A DNA stretch of 64,000 nt from Sulfurirhabdus sp043759595 (GCA_043759595.1 JAYVLG010000042.1:1-64000), one strand, 5' to 3'; shown: positions 35,197-43,557, counted from the first letter of the stretch. Made by a program: numbers and translations. The notes: generated from the sequence alone by a model not told the origin.

Positions 35197-36033
35197 ATGC
35201 AACTCATACTGATTAGCGGATTATCCGGTTCCGGAAAGAGTATCGCCCTGAATGTCCTCGAAGATGGCGGTTACTACTGCGTAGACAATTTACCCGCAAG
35301 CCTGTTACAGGATACCATCGACTTTCTTGATGAAAGTGGTTATGACCACGTTGCAGTCAGTATTGATGTACGAAGCGGCAAGAGCCTGAATCAACTGCCT
35401 CATCACATTCTGGAATTGAAGCAAAGAGGCATTGATGTACGGGTGCTGTTTCTTGAAGCGCATACAGACACACTGGTCAAACGCTTTTCCGAAACACGTC
35501 GACGCCACCCCCTGAGCACGGGTGACCGGTCATTAACGGAATGTATCAAGCTCGAACGCGAAATGCTGGATGGTATCGGGGAATCCTCCCATCGTATCGA
35601 TACCAGTGAATTGAGTTCAAACACCCTGCGGGCGTGGATCAAAGACATTATCGCGCTGGATCGTTCACGATTGACATTATTATTCCAGTCCTTCGGTTTC
35701 AAACATGGCATTCCGCTGGATGCGGATCTGGTATTTGATGTACGCTGCCTGCCTAATCCGCACTACGACAAAAATTTACAACCCTTAACCGGAAGAGATG
35801 CACCAGTTATCGCGTTTCTTGAAAACATCCCTGACGCGCATTACATGCTGACGGATATTCGTGATTATGTTGAAAAGTGGCTGCCCTGCTTTATACGCGA
35901 CAATCGTAATTACCTGACGGTGGCAATCGGCTGTACCGGTGGGCAACACCGCTCGGTTTACTTTTCTGAAAAACTCGCTGAATATTTTCATGATCAGCAA
36001 CAAGTACTGGTGCGTCACCGCGAGCTGGCATGA
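35197..36033 (+). CDS. rapZ: RNase adapter protein RapZ
   Basis: A 278-aa nucleotide- and RNA-binding protein. The N-terminal P-loop domain has LISGLSGSGKSIALNVLED and YYCVDNLPASLL. The C-terminal domain contains DVRCLPNPHYD and GCTGGQHRSVYFSEKLA, the conserved RapZ signature. In E. coli it targets GlmZ sRNA for RNase E; whether that holds here is unknown. Its stop overlaps the ATG of the next gene (ATGA). Confidence 0.95.
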   Translation: MQLILISGLSGSGKSIALNVLEDGGYYCVDNLPASLLQDTIDFLDESGYDHVAVSIDVRSGKSLNQLPHHILELKQRGIDVRVLFLEAHTDTLVKRFSETRRRHPLSTGDRSLTECIKLEREMLDGIGESSHRIDTSELSSNTLRAWIKDIIALDRSRLTLLFQSFGFKHGIPLDADLVFDVRCLPNPHYDKNLQPLTGRDAPVIAFLENIPDAHYMLTDIRDYVEKWLPCFIRDNRNYLTVAIGCTGGQHRSVYFSEKLAEYFHDQQQVLVRHRELA

Positions 36034-36404
36034 ACTTGCTTAAACTGGTTAAACCCGGTGACTGGCTGGTTTTGCTTGCAGGCATGTTAATTGTAGTCTG
36101 GTTATTCAACAGCATTTGGCAGAGCAACAGCGGGGACAGGGTCATTGTCCGCAGCGGCGGAAAAATCATTGCTGAAACCAGTTTGTTTCAAGAACAAACT
36201 ATCCACGTGAATGGCCCATTGGGAACCAGCATCATTGCCATTCAAAACCATCGCGCCCGAATCGCATCGGACCCCAGCCCCCGACAATATTGCGTTAAAC
36301 AAGGCTGGCTTTCCCGCAGTGGAGAATCTGCAATCTGCCTTCCCAATCAGGTTAGCCTGGAAATTACAGGCGCAAAAAAACTGTATGACTCACTTACCTA
36401 CTAA
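36030..36404 (+). CDS. NusG-domain-II-containing membrane protein
   Basis: A 124-aa protein with one N-terminal span (DWLVLLAGMLIVVWLFNSIW). The extracytoplasmic small beta-domain (VIVRSGGKIIAETSLFQEQ; YCVKQGWLSRSGESAICLPNQVSLEI) has the NusG_II fold pattern, here with two cysteines. Proteins of this type are commonly paired with a Gx transporter gene, as here (36472). The ATG overlaps the rapZ stop. The role is unknown; an electron-transfer or cofactor-related context is often suggested for the pair. Confidence 0.8.
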   Translation: MNLLKLVKPGDWLVLLAGMLIVVWLFNSIWQSNSGDRVIVRSGGKIIAETSLFQEQTIHVNGPLGTSIIAIQNHRARIASDPSPRQYCVKQGWLSRSGESAICLPNQVSLEITGAKKLYDSLTY

Positions 36405-36471
36405 TTTTGTCACAGCCATGAGACAAACCGTGGTATTAAGTGTCCCCTGTGTGCTGATACGGTAAGGCATC

Positions 36472-37011
36472 ATGCAAATTAAACTCACCGCCACCCCTGA
36501 AGATCATCACATTGCCAAAATGGCCGCACTGGCTATTGGCCTCTCGGTGGCTGAGGCCGCGATTCCTTCGCCCTTACCCGGTATTAAACCAGGACTGGCG
36601 AACATCATTACACTACTGGTGTTGCAACGGTACGGCTTACGATCAGCCATTTGGGTTTCCTTATTGCGTGTGGTTGCAGGCAGCCTGATCCTCGGGACAT
36701 TTCTTTCCCCGTCGTTTGCATTGAGTTTATCCGGGGCGCTCCTCAGCCTGGTTGCATTAGCGTGCATGCAACTTCTGCCAAAACGCTTATTTGGACCAGT
36801 CACACACAGCATTTTCGCCTCATTCGCCCACATTACCGGCCAGCTGGCCATTGTTTACCTGTGGCTCATTCCCCATGCCGGTATCGCTTACCTTATACCC
36901 ATTTTTGCAGCGGCGGCCCTACTATTCGGCACTGTTAATGGTCTGATCGCCGCTCAGTTATTAGCCACAAAAGAACCAGATTTCACCCAGCCACAGAGCA
37001 GCATCGTATGA
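36472..37011 (+). CDS. Gx transporter family membrane protein
   Basis: A 179-aa polytopic protein with about five spans. The segment PSPLPGIKPGLANIITLLVL is the signature of the Gx transporter / heptaprenyl-diphosphate-synthase-component-I-like family, whose members resemble ECF transporter S components. It follows the NusG-II gene by 67 bp; its stop overlaps the next ATG (ATGA at 37008-37011). The substrate is unknown. Confidence 0.82.
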   Translation: MQIKLTATPEDHHIAKMAALAIGLSVAEAAIPSPLPGIKPGLANIITLLVLQRYGLRSAIWVSLLRVVAGSLILGTFLSPSFALSLSGALLSLVALACMQLLPKRLFGPVTHSIFASFAHITGQLAIVYLWLIPHAGIAYLIPIFAAAALLFGTVNGLIAAQLLATKEPDFTQPQSSIV

Positions 37012-37637
37012 AACTGCTCTCTCTGGTTTTGCTGCTGCTTACCTTTCAGGCAAATGCAGCCGACTGGATTGCCGTCCAGGTGGGCACGGGAAACGACCAG
37101 TATTTTTACGACCGCTCCAAGATTTTCGTGGGTGGCGATGAAATCACCTACTGGAAAAAAGCCGTATTCCGCCAACCACAGCCTGCCAAAGGGCAATTTG
37201 CAACCAGTGGCCTGTATCGGGAGCGCATTAATTGTGCCGAACACACCCTTAAACTCATCAGCTATCTGCTTTATGCCGCAGACAACAGCCTGATTGAATA
37301 TGTTGCCAATCACGAGGGAGAAGCCTCTCCCATTATTCCCGATTCGCTGGGTGACTTATTTGAGAAAAAAGTGTGCACCATCGTTTTTCAACGGCAAGAG
37401 GAACAGCGCATAAAAAAGACCGAAGAAGACAAAAGAAAAATGGAAGAATCACTGAAAAAAGCCGAAGAGTCGGCAAAAAAAGAAGCTGCCCAGCGAGAAA
37501 TTGATGCAGCAAAACCCCATACAGACAAACCGCTCAAGAATGGCAGCCTGCCTGCTGACAAAAAGCCTATTTCCATTGAGGTAGTGCCCGTCACCCCCAA
37601 TGCCACCCATGCTGATCCGGCAAAACAAAATCCATAG
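37008..37637 (+). CDS. secreted surface-adhesin-E-like protein with coiled-coil tail
   Basis: A 209-aa protein with signal peptide MKLLSLVLLLLTFQANA. The mature N-terminal domain (WIAVQVGTGNDQYFYDRSKI; ITYWKKAVF; INCAEHTLKLISYLLY) resembles the small surface-adhesin E-type domain. A Lys/Glu-rich coiled coil (about 130-165: KRKMEESLKKAEESAKKEAA) and a Pro/Lys-rich tail follow. The gene overlaps the Gx transporter stop by 4 bp. The function is unknown. Confidence 0.7.
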   Translation: MKLLSLVLLLLTFQANAADWIAVQVGTGNDQYFYDRSKIFVGGDEITYWKKAVFRQPQPAKGQFATSGLYRERINCAEHTLKLISYLLYAADNSLIEYVANHEGEASPIIPDSLGDLFEKKVCTIVFQRQEEQRIKKTEEDKRKMEESLKKAEESAKKEAAQREIDAAKPHTDKPLKNGSLPADKKPISIEVVPVTPNATHADPAKQNP

Positions 37638-37741
37638 ACAGGGTGAATCGCCCAAGAAAACTTGAGCATCCTCTCACAGTCCCATACAATAAATACTACT
37701 TAACTCAACCAGCACCTCGCAGCTATGCCGGCCAATAACGG

Positions 37742-38368
37742 ATGAACCCACCCAAAACCATCACGCTTGCTCTCACCGGTGCTTCCGGCATGCCCTACGC
37801 CATGCGTTTGCTGGAATACCTGCTGCAGCACGGCAACAAGGTTTATCTGCTGTACTCACAAGTTGCGCAAATTGTGGCCAAGCAGGAAATGGATTTGACG
37901 TTACCCTCCCGCAGCCGTGACCTGGAAACTTATTTATACAAACGTTACCAAGCCCCGCAAGGCAGCTTGCGCGTATTCGGGCGAGAAGAATGGTTTGCCC
38001 CTGTAGCCTCTGGTTCCAACCCGGCTGATGCCATGGTCGTGTGCCCCTGCACCATGGGCTCACTGGCTGCGATTGCAATGGGATTAAGTGACAACCTGAT
38101 TGAGCGGGCCGCAGACGTCATGCTGAAAGAAAACCGCAAACTGATATTAGTCCCCAGAGAAACCCCTTTTTCAGCCATCCACCTTGAAAACATGCTGAAA
38201 CTCTCCCGCCTGGGTTGCGTTATTCTGCCGGCAAACCCAGGCTTTTATCATCACCCTCAAACGGTGCAGGATCTCATTGATTTCGTAGTGGCACGCATAC
38301 TGGACCACCTCGACATTCCCAATGACCTCATGCCGCGTTGGGGAGAAGCACCACCCGATCAAGAGTAA
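37742..38368 (+). CDS. ubiX: UbiX flavin prenyltransferase
   Basis: A 208-aa enzyme that prenylates FMN to make the cofactor of the UbiD decarboxylase in ubiquinone synthesis. The N-terminal FMN-binding motif is LALTGASGMPYAMRLLEYL. VVCPCTMGSLAAIAMGLSDN and the arginine-rich VPRETPFSAIHLENML segment are family hallmarks. Length is normal. It is separated from its neighbour at 37637 by about 100 bp, so it may have its own promoter. Confidence 0.95.
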   Translation: MNPPKTITLALTGASGMPYAMRLLEYLLQHGNKVYLLYSQVAQIVAKQEMDLTLPSRSRDLETYLYKRYQAPQGSLRVFGREEWFAPVASGSNPADAMVVCPCTMGSLAAIAMGLSDNLIERAADVMLKENRKLILVPRETPFSAIHLENMLKLSRLGCVILPANPGFYHHPQTVQDLIDFVVARILDHLDIPNDLMPRWGEAPPDQE

Positions 38369-38377
38369 ACAAGCAAC

Positions 38378-39031
38378 ATGACTAAAATGGATTCCTGGCT
38401 ACGCCAAAAACTCCCCCTGCTATTTGATAAAGAAAATAATGTGGAAACCCTGACCATACCGATCTTCCCGCTCAACACCGTTCTGTTTCCCGGTGGCATA
38501 TTGCCTTTGCGCATTTTCGAACCCAGGTATATGGACATGACCAAAGCCTGCATGCGCGACAAACTGCCCTTTGGCATCTGCCTGATCAAGGAAGGGGAAG
38601 AAACTGGTGCACCAGCCATCCCGGAACTCGTAGGCTGCCTGGCAGAAATCACCGACTGGGACATGCACCAACAGGGAATATTGAATCTCACCACAATCGG
38701 GTTGCAGCGCATCAGCATTCAATCCCAGAAAACCAGCAAAGAAGGCCTGATCACCGCCGAAGTGTTCAAAGTGAGTATAGAGCCCCCACAAAAAGTGCCG
38801 GAATCGCTCATGGAATGCGTCAATGCACTTCAAAGTATCATCACCAAAGTGGGCGAAGAAAAATTTCAATCGCCCCTGCAATATGACGATGCGGCATGGG
38901 TAGGCTACCGCCTTGCTGAAGTGTTACCACTCAAGCTCAGCGCCAAACAAAGCATGCTGGAAATGAATGACAGCATTACGCGCTTGCAGATATTACAGAG
39001 CTTTATGAGACAGCAAGGGTTGATAGGCTGA
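38378..39031 (+). CDS. Lon substrate-binding (LON-N) domain protein
   Basis: A 217-aa stand-alone LON-N domain protein without ATPase or protease parts. Typical segments are IPIFPLNTVLFPGGILPLRIFEPRY and GICLIKEGEETGAP, with the C-terminal helical part ITRLQILQSF. It lies 9 bp after ubiX and is probably co-transcribed. Widely conserved in betaproteobacteria; role unproven. Confidence 0.88.
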   Translation: MTKMDSWLRQKLPLLFDKENNVETLTIPIFPLNTVLFPGGILPLRIFEPRYMDMTKACMRDKLPFGICLIKEGEETGAPAIPELVGCLAEITDWDMHQQGILNLTTIGLQRISIQSQKTSKEGLITAEVFKVSIEPPQKVPESLMECVNALQSIITKVGEEKFQSPLQYDDAAWVGYRLAEVLPLKLSAKQSMLEMNDSITRLQILQSFMRQQGLIG

Positions 39032-39075
39032 TTAAGCTTACTGGTTTTGACGTAATAGCAAATTCAGATGCTGCT

Positions 39076-39122
39076 TAATTTACCGCAGAGGCGCTGAGGC
39101 GCAGAGAAAGACAAGGCTTTGA
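39076..39122 (+). repeat. left-arm copy of a GCGCAGAGGCGC-type dispersed element
   Basis: TTAATTTACCGCAGAGGCGC then TGAGGCGCAGAGAAAGACAAGGCTTTG is nearly identical to 47199-47242 (differences at a few bases). Only this arm is present here; the complementary right arm seen at 47304-47332 is absent. It lies between the LON-domain gene and the REP-like hairpin. Confidence 0.75.
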
Positions 39123-39130
39123 AACCTTGA

Positions 39131-39220
39131 GGGTCGGCCTTGCATTTGACATGGGTTGCGTTTGGCTTAAATGTGAAACGTAAGGCCTGACCCTGAGTTT
39201 TTTTTCTGAGTTTTTTTTAG
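39131..39220. repeat. REP-like inverted repeat plus T-tracts, left of the CPBP gene
   Basis: GGGTCGGCCTTGCATTTGAC (39131-39150) is an imperfect inverted copy of GTGAAACGTAAGGCCTGACCC (39173-39193). Two CTGAG-T8 runs follow (39193-39220). The hairpin plus T-tract could terminate the ubiX/LON transcript. A related unit lies on the other side of the CPBP gene at 40223-40306. Confidence 0.7.
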
Positions 39221-39245
39221 AATGGGACTATTGGCTGAGTTGACC

Positions 39246-40073
39246 ATGAAGCGCACAGAACCAGATCATCCTTGGCTATTCTTTGCAATTATCTACGGGC
39301 TCAGCGCCCCTTTCTGGATTCTGAGCACCCAGATCGACCACTCTGGGCTTCCCGACAATCTTCCTGTCACCGACATCGGCGCAGCACTTACTCCAACCAT
39401 AGCTGCTGGAATCCTTCGATATCGCGAAGCCGGCACCAGCGGAGTACGCGAACTATTTTGTCGTATTTTCGACTACCGTCGCATCAAAAAGAAGAGTTGG
39501 CTCGTCACTGCAGTCATTATCTTTCCGTTCCTATACGTGGTCACGTACATCACGATGCGAGCACTCGCCTTCCCAGTGTCAACCCTATGGAATCCTTCGC
39601 CCGCGCTCTTAGGTGTCTTCTTGCTCTTCTTCTTCGCGGCCACGGCCGAGGAGATCGGCTACACCGCGTATGCGACCGATATACTTCAGCGTCGCCTGAC
39701 CGCACTCAAAACTGCACTCGTCATTGGTTCGCTTTGGGCCCTCTGGCATCTGCCTTCGATGATCGTCATGGGACAGTCAATTGAGCTTATCCTATGGGGA
39801 CTTTGCGTCACTGTCGCCTTCCGTATTCTCAGTGTTTGGATCTACAACAATGCTGGCGCATCGACCTTTGCCGTTATTTTGATGCATGCTATAGGCAACA
39901 CCTCCAGGACTGGTTATCCCGGCGGTCGCAACGGCTATGAACTCGGTTACGGCTCAGTCGCCTATTCAGTCATCATTGTGTTCACTCTCGTTGTCGTTGT
40001 TCTTTGGCGACCAACCACACTCGCCAGCTTTCTCGGCAGCAAGAGCATCAAGACCAATACCAAACTCTTATGA
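39246..40073 (+). CDS. CPBP-family intramembrane glutamic endopeptidase
   Basis: A polytopic protein of 275 aa from ATG 39246 (an ATG at 39222 would add 8 residues; neither has a strong ribosome-binding site). About eight spans. The CPBP (Abi) motifs are present: AATAEEIGYTAYATDIL (motif 1, with Tyr where Arg is common), WALWHLPSMIV (motif 2 His) and VILMHAIGNTS (motif 3). The family includes Rce1-like proteases and bacteriocin-immunity proteins. It is flanked on both sides by REP-like repeats and T-tracts, and its codon usage looks more even than that of core neighbours, so it may have been acquired. Confidence 0.87.
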   Translation: MKRTEPDHPWLFFAIIYGLSAPFWILSTQIDHSGLPDNLPVTDIGAALTPTIAAGILRYREAGTSGVRELFCRIFDYRRIKKKSWLVTAVIIFPFLYVVTYITMRALAFPVSTLWNPSPALLGVFLLFFFAATAEEIGYTAYATDILQRRLTALKTALVIGSLWALWHLPSMIVMGQSIELILWGLCVTVAFRILSVWIYNNAGASTFAVILMHAIGNTSRTGYPGGRNGYELGYGSVAYSVIIVFTLVVVVLWRPTTLASFLGSKSIKTNTKLL

Positions 40074-40627
40074 GGCCCCGCTATGCAAGAGGCAAAGAAT
40101 CGCCTTTGACCTGACGCGAAGCGTTTAGCCTAAGTATTCACGCCACTTCTGGCGAAAGAACATACACTTACTTTAGCTCGCGTTGGGCTACCAAGTCCAA
40201 CGTTCAACTATTTTGAACTTTTGGGTCAGGCCTTACATTTCACGTTTATGCAAATCACAACTCATCTCAAATGAAAGGCATACCCCTGAGTTTTTTCGAG
40301 TTTTTTCTGGATCGCATTTCTCATCACTGCGATATCCTGGATATCCGGTAACGATTCATTTCGATTCAAACAGCGGAAGAAATCAGGCTAAATTACCTTG
40401 CAAAAATTGGCCGCTGATTGACAATGTGCGCCGCCGCACAGACTTTTGCGCGCTGGACCGCCATATTGATCACCATGATGTCGCGTTATTTTGGGATCGC
40501 ATGCATGCGAGACGACGCTTTGCATGAATATGGTGGGGCCTGCCCCTTATCCAGTTTTAAGTCAGCTGCATCAAATATCGCGGTCCGACTCAGCTGGATG
40601 GCCATTACTTTTTTATTGGAGATACGA
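40074..40627. other. intergenic region with a REP-like unit and no convincing gene
   Basis: After the CPBP gene there is no protein-like frame; the long frame at 40418-40627 is just the upstream extension of the crystallin gene. The region contains the REP-like repeat at 40223-40306. GGAGA at 40617-40621 is the ribosome-binding site of the following gene. Confidence 0.6.
40223..40306. repeat. REP-like inverted repeat plus T-tracts, right of the CPBP gene
   Basis: GGGTCAGGCCTTACATTTCAC (40223-40243) is the inverted counterpart of GTGAAACGTAAGGCCTGACCC at 39173-39193. A degenerate partner CAAATGAAAGGCATACCCC (about 40268-40286) follows, then two GAGTTTTTT runs (40288-40306), as at 39193-39220. 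The two units bracket the CPBP gene. Confidence 0.65.
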
Positions 40628-42037
40628 ATGAAAGCACTACTGAGAATCGCGCTAATTTTAGCAGGCTTGACTATTACCGCCCAAGCGACGGCAAAGATCA
40701 CCTTTTACGAGCAAGAAAGATTTGAAGGCCGCTCTTTTACGACCGATAAACGTATCGGTCATTTTGAACGCTATGGCTTCAATGATCGCGCATCATCTGC
40801 CGTTGTTGTTAGTGAACGCTGGGAGGTATGTGAAGACGCGCGCTTCAATGGCAAGTGCATGATTTTGCGCCCAGGTAGATATCCATCATTAGCGACAATG
40901 GGCTTGAACAATCGAGTTTCATCAGTGCGCGAGGTAAAAAGAAACGCACGCGTCGATGATCGACGTTACGCGCCCATTCCTGTAGCAACCGGACAAATAA
41001 CCTTTTACGCACACGAAAGTTTTCAAGGTCAGGCTTTCACCACCGAGCAGCAGGTCGGTAATTTCCAGCGCCATGGCTTCAATGATCGCGCCTCGTCGGC
41101 AGTTGTGTTGGGTGATCGATGGGAAGTGTGTGATGAAGCGCAGTTTAACGGTCGGTGTGTCGTGTTGCGCCCAGGTAAGTATCCTTCCTTTTCCGCGATG
41201 GGTTTGAATGACCGCGTTTCATCGGTGAGGATTGTAGAAGGAAATGCGCGCATCGATGATCGACATTACGCGCCCATTCCGGTCGCAGCCTCACAAATCA
41301 CGTTTTACGAAAATGCCAGCTTTCAAGGTCGGACTTTCACCACAGAGCAGCAAGTCGGCAATTTCCAGCGTTATGGCTTTAATGATCGCGCCTCGTCAGC
41401 GATTGTGTTGGGTGAAAGATGGGAAGTTTGCGACGATGCGTGGTTTCATGGTGGTTGTGTCGTGTTGCGCCCCGGTAAATATCCTTCATTTTCCGCGATG
41501 GGTTTGAATGACCGCGTTTCATCAGTGCGGATTGTAGAAGGAAATGCGCGCATCGAGAACAATCGTTATTCACCAGCGCCTGTTCCATTGTATGAAGGCC
41601 GTCAGCGCACCCATGAAAAGGTATTTCAGGCGAACGTGACTTCCGTGCACGCCGTTGTTGGTACACCCGAGAAAAAATGCTGGGTTGAACGTGAACAAAT
41701 CACACCAGATCGCAGTGACGCAAATATTCCAGGCGCAATTGCCGGTGCGTTCATTGGCGGCATTCTCGGCCACCAGGTCGGAGGCGGGCACGGTAAGGAT
41801 ATCGCTACTGTCGGTGGTGCTGTCGCGGGCGCTGCGGTAGGCGCGAATATTGGTCGCAACGGACAACAAGCAAGCACACAAGATATACAACGTTGCGAAA
41901 ATGTACCCAACCAGGCGCGTCCTGATTATTGGGATGTCACCTACAATTTCCGTGGTCAAGAGCATCGTGTCCAGATGAAGGTACAACCTGGTTCCACGAT
42001 CAACGTTAACGAACAGGGCGAGCCCGTAGAAGGTTAA
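40628..42037 (+). CDS. secreted protein with three beta/gamma-crystallin domains and a glycine zipper
   Basis: A 469-aa protein from ATG 40628 (GGAGA just upstream), with a signal peptide ending ATA (MKALLRIALILAGLTITAQ...). Three crystallin domains follow in tandem with an exact period of 100 residues (300 bp). Each has two Ca2+-site motifs of type (N/D)(N/D)xx(S/T)S: FNDRASSA and LN(N/D)RVSSVR, so all six sites look intact. Repeats 2 and 3 are nearly identical. The C-terminal part has a 2TM glycine zipper (IPGAIAGAFIGGILGHQVGGG...VGGAVAGAAVGANIG) and a final basic beta-region, the layout of outer-membrane Rick_17kDa-like proteins. Probably a Ca2+-binding envelope or stress protein. Confidence 0.88.
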   Translation: MKALLRIALILAGLTITAQATAKITFYEQERFEGRSFTTDKRIGHFERYGFNDRASSAVVVSERWEVCEDARFNGKCMILRPGRYPSLATMGLNNRVSSVREVKRNARVDDRRYAPIPVATGQITFYAHESFQGQAFTTEQQVGNFQRHGFNDRASSAVVLGDRWEVCDEAQFNGRCVVLRPGKYPSFSAMGLNDRVSSVRIVEGNARIDDRHYAPIPVAASQITFYENASFQGRTFTTEQQVGNFQRYGFNDRASSAIVLGERWEVCDDAWFHGGCVVLRPGKYPSFSAMGLNDRVSSVRIVEGNARIENNRYSPAPVPLYEGRQRTHEKVFQANVTSVHAVVGTPEKKCWVEREQITPDRSDANIPGAIAGAFIGGILGHQVGGGHGKDIATVGGAVAGAAVGANIGRNGQQASTQDIQRCENVPNQARPDYWDVTYNFRGQEHRVQMKVQPGSTINVNEQGEPVEG

Positions 42038-42060
42038 TCCATCCACAAAGATCTGAACAG

Positions 42061-42082
42061 AACAGCCCTTCGGGGCTGTTTT
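42061..42082 (+). terminator. rho-independent terminator after the crystallin gene
   Basis: AACAGCCC-TTCG-GGGCTGTT (42061-42080) forms an 8-bp stem with a stable UUCG tetraloop and is followed by TT/TTACC. It lies 24 bp after the crystallin stop codon. A good stem with a short T-tract. Confidence 0.85.
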
Positions 42083-42256
42083 ACCTTACGTGGTACGGTT
42101 GGAAGTGGGGTTCACAAGCTCGCGCAGGCTGAGTTTCCATACATGACAATTAACTATATTATTACTGTACGATAGCCAACAATAAGACTTCGTTTACGAT
42201 GGGTTATTTTTATTCAACCTGGGCGAGCAGAACACAATCCCATTTCCAAACAACCA

Positions 42257-42718
42257 ATGTCATCAAAAAGCATTACAAACTTTCTTCAAGTTTCTGATGA
42301 AATAGCTTCCTCAGGCCAACCATTTGAGGAAGACTTTCGCTTTATCGCCTCCGCTGGATATAGTTCAGTGATCAACCTGGCGATGCCTGATTCAGATAAT
42401 GCCATCCCGGAAGAGGGATATATTGTTACCCGACTGGGTATGTCCTACCATCATATCCCCGTACCTTTCGAAGCGCCGGAAACCAGCCACCTGATACAAT
42501 TTTTTGGCCTCATGGAAGCCCTGCAGAGTAAAAAAGTGTGGGTTCATTGCGCACTGAATTTCAGAGCATCTGCTTTTCTCTATTTGTACCTACAATGGAA
42601 AGGTATGTCCGAGCCTGAAGCGCGGAACGCTTTACTAAAGGATTGGGAGCCAGATGCAATATGGCGCACTTTTATGAAGCAACCAATTGATGAAATCTCA
42701 TTGCACGATACTCAGTGA
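42257..42718 (+). CDS. protein-tyrosine-phosphatase-like (DUF442-type) protein
   Basis: A 153-aa cytosolic protein of the small dual-specificity-phosphatase-like family (QVSDEIASSGQPFEEDFRFI; GYSSVINLAMPDSD). The active-site loop reads VHCALNFRAS: the nucleophile Cys is followed by only four residues before Arg (C-x4-R), whereas classic enzymes have C-x5-R. I have the impression that this short loop is shared within the family. The substrate is unknown. It has 219 bp upstream and is the first of a run of small + strand enzyme genes. Confidence 0.8.
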   Translation: MSSKSITNFLQVSDEIASSGQPFEEDFRFIASAGYSSVINLAMPDSDNAIPEEGYIVTRLGMSYHHIPVPFEAPETSHLIQFFGLMEALQSKKVWVHCALNFRASAFLYLYLQWKGMSEPEARNALLKDWEPDAIWRTFMKQPIDEISLHDTQ

Positions 42719-42797
42719 CAATGTCATAATAAACACTCATCCAATATTATTGCCCAGGTAATATCATTAGCTTAGGCATATCCTTTGCGAGAAAGCC

Positions 42798-43166
42798 ATG
42801 AATTCGCTGAACACCATTGAACTGAAAGCGTTTGTACCCGCCAGTAATTTTGAGCTTTCCAAGCAGTTTTATCAGAATGTTGGTTTCACTCTGGCATCCG
42901 AATATGATGGCATTGCTTACCTCCGCTTCAACGATGTGAGTTTTCTCCTTCAAAATTATTATGTTAAAGAACTTGCTGATAATTTCATGATGCACTTGCT
43001 GGTAGAAAATGTTGATGCGTGGTGGTCAAAAATTCAAGAAGCCAACATTGCAGAGAAATATAACGTAAAGATTTTGCCTATTGAACAACAGCCATGGGGA
43101 ATGCGCGACTTCGTACTCTATGATCCTTCAGGGGTGTTGTGGCGCATTGGTGAAAACACGCATTAA
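42798..43166 (+). CDS. VOC-family (glyoxalase/bleomycin-resistance-like) protein
   Basis: A 122-aa single-module vicinal-oxygen-chelate protein: ELKAFVPASNFELSKQFYQNVGF, LRFNDVSFLLQNY, HLLVENVDAWW, and WGMRDFVLYDPSGVLWRIGE at the end. The terminal D-P-S-G-V-L-W strand is typical. The substrate cannot be told from sequence; family members bind metals or toxic metabolites. It is a stand-alone gene with gaps on both sides. Confidence 0.85.
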   Translation: MNSLNTIELKAFVPASNFELSKQFYQNVGFTLASEYDGIAYLRFNDVSFLLQNYYVKELADNFMMHLLVENVDAWWSKIQEANIAEKYNVKILPIEQQPWGMRDFVLYDPSGVLWRIGENTH

Positions 43167-43174
43167 GCATGCAA

Positions 43175-43219
43175 AAGCATTACACCAACGACCTGCAGGC
43201 AACGCGTTTTGTGTAATGC
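43175..43219. other. 10-bp inverted repeat between VOC and NIPSNAP genes
   Basis: AGCATTACAC (43175-43184) and GTGTAATGCT (43210-43219) are perfect inverted copies around a 25-base loop that itself contains CCTGCAGG. No T-tract follows, so it is a weak terminator candidate. I checked it as an integron attC site, but the required core sequences are not there. Confidence 0.5.
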
Positions 43220-43251
43220 TCAGACTGAGTTGCTGAAGAGGAAGAGACCTT

Positions 43252-43557
43252 ATGATTACTTGCTATCTGCGATACGTGATTGATCCTTTCAAACTGAAAG
43301 AATTTGAGGCCTATGGAAAAATGTGGATTCCTTTGGTAGGAAAGTTCGGCGGCAAGCACCATGGCTATTTTTTGCCTCACGAAGGGCCAAACAACATTGC
43401 GCACGCCTTGTTTTCTTTTCCCTCCCTGGCTGATTATGAAACTTACCGTGATGCCGCTGCTGATGACGCGGAGTGCCAGGCAGCTATGCGCTACTACCGG
43501 GAAACACAGTGCTTTCTGAGTTTTGAACGTTCGTTTACGCGTCCGGTTTTTGAATGA
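43252..43557 (+). CDS. NIPSNAP-family protein
   Basis: A 101-aa ferredoxin-like-fold protein: MITCYLRYVIDPFKLKEFEAYGK start, FGGKHHGYFLPHEG, and ALFSFPSLADYETYRDAA. This matches the bacterial NIPSNAP family (dimeric alpha/beta-barrel group). The function is unknown. AGGAAGAGA lies upstream of the ATG. Confidence 0.85.
   Translation: MITCYLRYVIDPFKLKEFEAYGKMWIPLVGKFGGKHHGYFLPHEGPNNIAHALFSFPSLADYETYRDAAADDAECQAAMRYYRETQCFLSFERSFTRPVFE

Noticed and set aside
40418..40627. Extended N-terminus of the crystallin protein
   Set aside because: The extension would bury the signal peptide; ATG 40628 has GGAGA upstream and starts a clean signal sequence.
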